Source: JBECKQ01 sp040235375
GTDB lineage: Bacteria > Planctomycetota > Phycisphaerae > UBA1845
NCBI GenBank assembly: GCA_040235375.1
Contig: JBECKQ010000372.1
Span: forward strand, 1 to 9,147
Direction of reading: 5' to 3'
DNA: 9,147 bases
The translations under genes were made by a program, and so were the position numbers. Position 1 is the stretch's first letter. Each line of letters starts with the position of its first letter. This document shows positions 6,064-9,147 of this stretch, in pieces. The notes beneath the pieces were generated by a model. That model had not been told where the DNA came from. It ran no database searches and worked only from the letters and a program-made list of their open reading frames with translations.

Positions 6064-7299
6064 ATGAACACCCTGCTCGATCGCTTTTGCCGCTATGTCA
6101 AGATTGAAACAACCGCCGCCGAGGACAGCGAAACCTATCCCAGCACGCCGACCCAACTCGAGCTCAGCAAACTGCTCGCCCAGGAACTGAAGGCGATGGG
6201 CATCGCCGACGCCGCGATGGACGAGAACGGCATTGTTCTCGGAACCGTCCCGGCCACCAAGGCCGGTGTCCCCACCATCGCCTGGATCGCCCACGTGGAC
6301 ACCTCGCCGGAGTTCACGGCGAAGGACGTCAAACCCGTCGTGCACGAGAACTACGACGGCAAGGACATTACGCTGCCCGGCAACAAGGAGCGGGTCATCA
6401 AGGCCGCCGACAACCAGGAGCTCGCGGCGTGCAAGGGCAAAACGATCATCACGACGGACGGCACCACCCTGCTCGGAGCGGACGACAAGGCCGGCGTCGC
6501 CGTGATCATGGAGGCGACGCGTCACCTCCTCGCGAACAAGGACATCCCGCACGGCGAACTCAGGATCTGCTTCACGTGCGACGAGGAGGTCGGCCACGGC
6601 ACGGACAAGATCGATCTGAAAAGACTGAACGCCGCGGCCGCCTATACGCTCGACGGCGAGGGGCAGGGGCACATCGAGAACGAGACGTTTTCAGCCGACC
6701 TGGCGGTCATCACGATCGAAGGCAACAACATCCACCCGGGCTACGCCAAGGGGCGGATGGTGAACGCCGTCCGCGTGGCCGCCGAATTCCTTTCCAAGCT
6801 GCCGTTCGAGGGACTGTCGCCGGAGACGACGGCCGGCCGGGAGGGCTTCCTGCATCCGTACGTGATCGAGGGCGGCGTGCCGGAGTCGAAGATCAAGGTT
6901 CTGCTGCGCGACTTCGACACGGCGAAGCTGGCGGACGAGAAGAAGGTGCTCGAGGAGGTCGCGAAGCAAGTCGAGAGGTCTTATCCGAAGGACAAGTTGC
7001 GAATCAAGGTCGACGTGCAGAAGCAGTACCGCAACATGGCGGAAGGGCTGAAGAGAGAGCCGCGAGCGGTCGACCTGGCGGTCAGGGCGATGAAGGCCGT
7101 GGGCCTCGAACCGCACATGGCCATTATCCGCGGCGGAACGGACGGCTCCCGCCTGACGGAGATGGGCCTGCCGACGCCGAACCTCTCCACGGGTATGCAC
7201 AACTTCCACTCGCCGCTCGAGTGGGCCTGCCTGGAGGAGATGGAGACGGCGGTAAAAGTGCTGGTGGAACTGGCGAAGGAGTGGGGCAGACAGACCTGA
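6064..7299 (+). CDS. pepT: Peptidase T (tripeptide aminopeptidase)
   Basis: PepT is a cytosolic dizinc aminopeptidase of family M20B that removes the N-terminal residue from tripeptides (EC 3.4.11.4). The 411-residue product is almost the length of the E. coli enzyme (408). The metal ligands and catalytic residues are in place: H77 and D79 in AHVDTSPEF, D140 in LLGADDKAG, E174 and E175 in TCDEEVGHGTD, D197 in TLDGEGQG and H382 in HNFHSPLEW. The dimerisation (lid) domain, about 208-320, contains the family signature GNNIHPGYAKGRMVNA at 220-235. RGGTDGSRLTEMGLPTPNL (356-374) is also typical of PepT. The ATG at 6064 follows a strong GGAGG with a 6-base spacer, so the start is secure. The gene is transcribed alone, divergent from rny, and its 3' end faces the GNAT gene across 42 bases. 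No FNR-like site or clear promoter was seen. A strong leader hairpin lies at 5997-6032. Confidence 0.97.
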   Translation: MNTLLDRFCRYVKIETTAAEDSETYPSTPTQLELSKLLAQELKAMGIADAAMDENGIVLGTVPATKAGVPTIAWIAHVDTSPEFTAKDVKPVVHENYDGKDITLPGNKERVIKAADNQELAACKGKTIITTDGTTLLGADDKAGVAVIMEATRHLLANKDIPHGELRICFTCDEEVGHGTDKIDLKRLNAAAAYTLDGEGQGHIENETFSADLAVITIEGNNIHPGYAKGRMVNAVRVAAEFLSKLPFEGLSPETTAGREGFLHPYVIEGGVPESKIKVLLRDFDTAKLADEKKVLEEVAKQVERSYPKDKLRIKVDVQKQYRNMAEGLKREPRAVDLAVRAMKAVGLEPHMAIIRGGTDGSRLTEMGLPTPNLSTGMHNFHSPLEWACLEEMETAVKVLVELAKEWGRQT

Positions 7300-7341
7300 G
7301 CAGGCGAACAAGCCACGATTCAGCGCATCGCGCCGAACTGT

Positions 7342-7950
7342 TTATGCGTGAATGCGCAGGATCATCTCATACGAGTCGTTGGGGCGCTGCTGCGAGAGAT
7401 CGCCAACGACGGTGAACCCGAACCCTTTATAAAGCTCAACGGCACGCACGTTGTCCTTGTGCACGCCCAGTGTTACCGCCGGAACGCCCCGGGCGCGGGC
7501 CTCTGTCAGCACCGTCTGCATCAGTGCTTTTCCAAGCCCGCGTCCCTGCGCCGAGTCGAGCAATCCAATGCCCAGCCTGGGCTTGCGTGGTCGGCGGAGG
7601 ATCGCGCGAAGAACATGCTCGGCCCTGCGAGACAAACGGAGGAAGAATCCTCCTCGCCTGGTCTCGCTGACGGCGTCGCGATCTCGCCATGCCTGTCCCG
7701 GTGCCGGCGCGTCCACGTTCTTTAGAAAACAGTGGCCCACAATGCGCCCGTCGGACGTCACGGTCACCACGCTGATCGCCCGCCCGGATCGAACATCAGC
7801 TAGGTGCTTTTGCATGGCGCTAATGGAACTCGGCCATGGCCGGAAGTGATGCGCATCGGCGCCCGTGATGCCTTTGTAGAATGCCAGCAGGCACTCGGCA
7901 TCATCCAGCCGCGCCGGACGCGTGACCAACTCCTCGATCGGCTCGTTCAC
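7342..7950 (-). CDS. GNAT family N-acetyltransferase
   Basis: The 202-residue product (from the chosen start) carries the GNAT acetyl-CoA fold. The beta1-alpha1 segment is VTRPARLDDAECLLAFYKG (9-27). Strand 4 with the pyrophosphate-binding loop is LGIGLLDSAQGRGLGKALM (126-144), containing the Q-x-x-G-x-G motif at 135-140. The C-terminal motif B is VHKDNVRAVELYKGFGF (163-179). Such enzymes acetylate a small molecule, peptide or protein amine; the substrate is not predictable here. Residues about 80-125, between strands that usually adjoin, form an Arg-rich insertion not seen in minimal GNATs. The frame reaches an ATG at 7989, but the GTG at 7950 has an excellent GGGGAG (7957-7962) six bases upstream and places the conserved fold near the N terminus. 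It converges with pepT and diverges from the sulfotransferase across an intergenic region of about 180 bases. Confidence 0.88.
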   Translation of the reverse strand: MNEPIEELVTRPARLDDAECLLAFYKGITGADAHHFRPWPSSISAMQKHLADVRSGRAISVVTVTSDGRIVGHCFLKNVDAPAPGQAWRDRDAVSETRRGGFFLRLSRRAEHVLRAILRRPRKPRLGIGLLDSAQGRGLGKALMQTVLTEARARGVPAVTLGVHKDNVRAVELYKGFGFTVVGDLSQQRPNDSYEMILRIHA

Positions 7951-8128
7951 ACCGCGCTCCCCTGGACAGTTTGCACCCCAATAGCCCATCTGCTAGCGTG
8001 CGCTTCGGCGTCTTCTTTCGCAGTATCGCCAGGCGATGGGGCAGTGTCCAGATCACCGGCCCCCTGATGCAAAGCGGACGGTCGGCGTTGCCTGCCAAGT
8101 TCGCCCGGAGTGGCCGAGGTTAGCCTTG

Positions 8129-9016
8129 ATGCCCGCATCCCGACTCGTGTGGCGCGGTTGGTATCTTCTTCAGCGGCTGCGCGGCAGTCTTCAGCCGCAG
8201 CTTGTGGATTGGCGCGGCATTGAAGTCGCTTTCTTGATCTCCACGGGCAGGACGGCCACACAGACCCTCGCATCCGTCCTGGACAACGGGTTTGAACGCG
8301 TCGAAGCGAGACATGAACCGTGGCCAGATCTGTTCGACATCGCCACAGCGCACGCACGGTCCGAACGATCGCTGGATCAAACTGCCGCCGCATTCCGCGC
8401 GGCGCGCATCGGTATCTGCCGCCACGTCCACAGACGCAACGCGGACTACTACGTCGAGTCGAACAACAACGCTGCGTACATCATCCCCGCGGTGTGGGCG
8501 GCGCTGCCGGCTGCAAAGATCGTGCACATTGTGCGTGACGGTCGGGCGTTCGTGCGCTCGTCGTACAGCAAGACCGTCGGCCAAAGGCGCGAGGATCTGT
8601 TCATGACCGAGAAGGACCCTCGCCGGCGCTTGCAGGCAAGCGATCTCGCCGACGATCCGTGGAGTGGCCGGTGGGCCACCATGAACCGCTTCGAGAGACT
8701 CTGCTGGTACTGGGCCAAGAAGGACGGAATGATCAGCGATGCCGTCGCGGGTGATGATCGAGCAATGACGGTCAAGTTCGAGGAGATCTTCAATGCAGAC
8801 GCCGGTTATCCGGGCTTCTGGAGAATAGTCGATTTCCTCAACATCCGGGATCGATTGATGCTGAACGATAAGCAGTTGCGCGAGCGAATATCCCGCAAGG
8901 AGAACCGCACGCAACGTTACCTCCTGGGCCACTGGAGTGAGTGGTCGCCCGAGCAGATGGCGCGGTTCCGGACTATCGCCGGCCCCCACATGAGCCGCTG
9001 GGGGTACAACCTCTAG
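8129..9016 (+). CDS. PAPS-dependent sulfotransferase family protein
   Basis: The 295-residue product has the two nucleotide-binding signatures of sulfotransferases, which move a sulfuryl group from PAPS to a hydroxyl or amine on carbohydrate, lipid or other acceptors. The 5'-phosphosulfate loop is FLISTGRTATQTLASVL (35-51). The 3'-phosphate site is KIVHIVRDGRAFVRSSY (130-146), with R136-D137, R139 and S144/S145. Family-like later segments are RFERLCWYWAKKDGMI (187-202), VKFEEIF (215-221), and a C-terminal helix with WGYNL at the end. No signal peptide is seen, so it is probably cytosolic or membrane-associated. The frame is open from an ATG at 8036, but the first 31 residues are rich in Pro, Arg and Cys without pattern. 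The ATG at 8129 follows GAGG (8116-8119) by nine bases and is preferred. The next gene starts 51 bases later on the same strand and may share its transcript. The acceptor is unknown. Confidence 0.85.
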   Translation: MPASRLVWRGWYLLQRLRGSLQPQLVDWRGIEVAFLISTGRTATQTLASVLDNGFERVEARHEPWPDLFDIATAHARSERSLDQTAAAFRAARIGICRHVHRRNADYYVESNNNAAYIIPAVWAALPAAKIVHIVRDGRAFVRSSYSKTVGQRREDLFMTEKDPRRRLQASDLADDPWSGRWATMNRFERLCWYWAKKDGMISDAVAGDDRAMTVKFEEIFNADAGYPGFWRIVDFLNIRDRLMLNDKQLRERISRKENRTQRYLLGHWSEWSPEQMARFRTIAGPHMSRWGYNL

Positions 9017-9067
9017 CGTGGGCCAGCCATTCGTGCCGTCCTCATTAAGTCGTCGGGGGACAGTTGG

Positions 9068-9147
9068 ATGTCAAGAAGGACATCGCCACGCGTTGCCGTC
9101 GTGGGCATTCACTATTGGGTTGAACACGTGGCCCATCTGCTTCGGCT
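9068..9147 (+). CDS. 5' end of a gene cut by the window edge, possibly a glycosyltransferase
   Basis: An ATG at 9068 follows a GGGGGA Shine-Dalgarno (9055-9060) by seven bases, and the frame stays open for 26 codons to the window end. The translation starts MSRRTSPRVAVVGIHYWVEH and continues VAHLLRL. A short basic lead into a hydrophobic strand (VAVVGI) and then a helix is how Rossmann-like proteins begin, including GT-B glycosyltransferases. Standing 51 bases after a sulfotransferase gene it would fit a glycan-modification cluster, but the product name is a guess. Confidence 0.5.
   Translation, partial: MSRRTSPRVAVVGIHYWVEHVAHLLR

Noticed and set aside
6043..7311. Minus-strand frames across pepT
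   Set aside because: They are shadows of pepT, whose catalytic residues and start are all present on the plus strand.

Overview
The window is high-GC bacterial DNA carrying mostly housekeeping genes. The rny-ymdB pair, a FliA/WhiG-type sigma factor, a tripeptidase and a sulfotransferase next to a probable glycosyltransferase start would fit a planctomycete or a relative. That assignment is inference from gene style; no phylogenetic marker is present.

Layout. Bases 1-245 hold no recognisable gene. They contain several inverted repeats and then the 3' half of a tRNA-Thr(UGU), from the anticodon loop to the discriminator base, with no matching 5' half. This looks like the far end (attR-like scar) of an element integrated in a tRNA gene, with the element to the left and old chromosome to the right. 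From 5236 down to 369 four genes lie on the minus strand: ribonuclease Y (rny), a YmdB-type metallophosphoesterase, a FliA/WhiG-family sigma factor, and a TauE/SafE membrane transporter. The first two are almost contiguous and surely co-transcribed. The sigma gene is followed by a good intrinsic terminator (1468-1512), so the transporter is probably a separate unit.

A non-coding stretch of about 830 bases (5237-6063) separates rny from the divergent peptidase T gene pepT. In it a near-consensus sigma-70 promoter (5856-5883) points towards rny. It implies either a structured rny leader of about 610 nt or a separate small RNA. A 16-bp hairpin stands just before the pepT ribosome binding site.

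Right of pepT are a convergent GNAT acetyltransferase (minus strand), a divergent PAPS-type sulfotransferase (plus strand), and the first 26 codons of a gene cut by the window edge. The last two may begin a cluster for decorating surface glycans.

I find no CRISPR array, no complete mobile element and no clearly new multi-gene system. The items most worth a second look are the tRNA scar, the long rny leader and the pepT leader hairpin.
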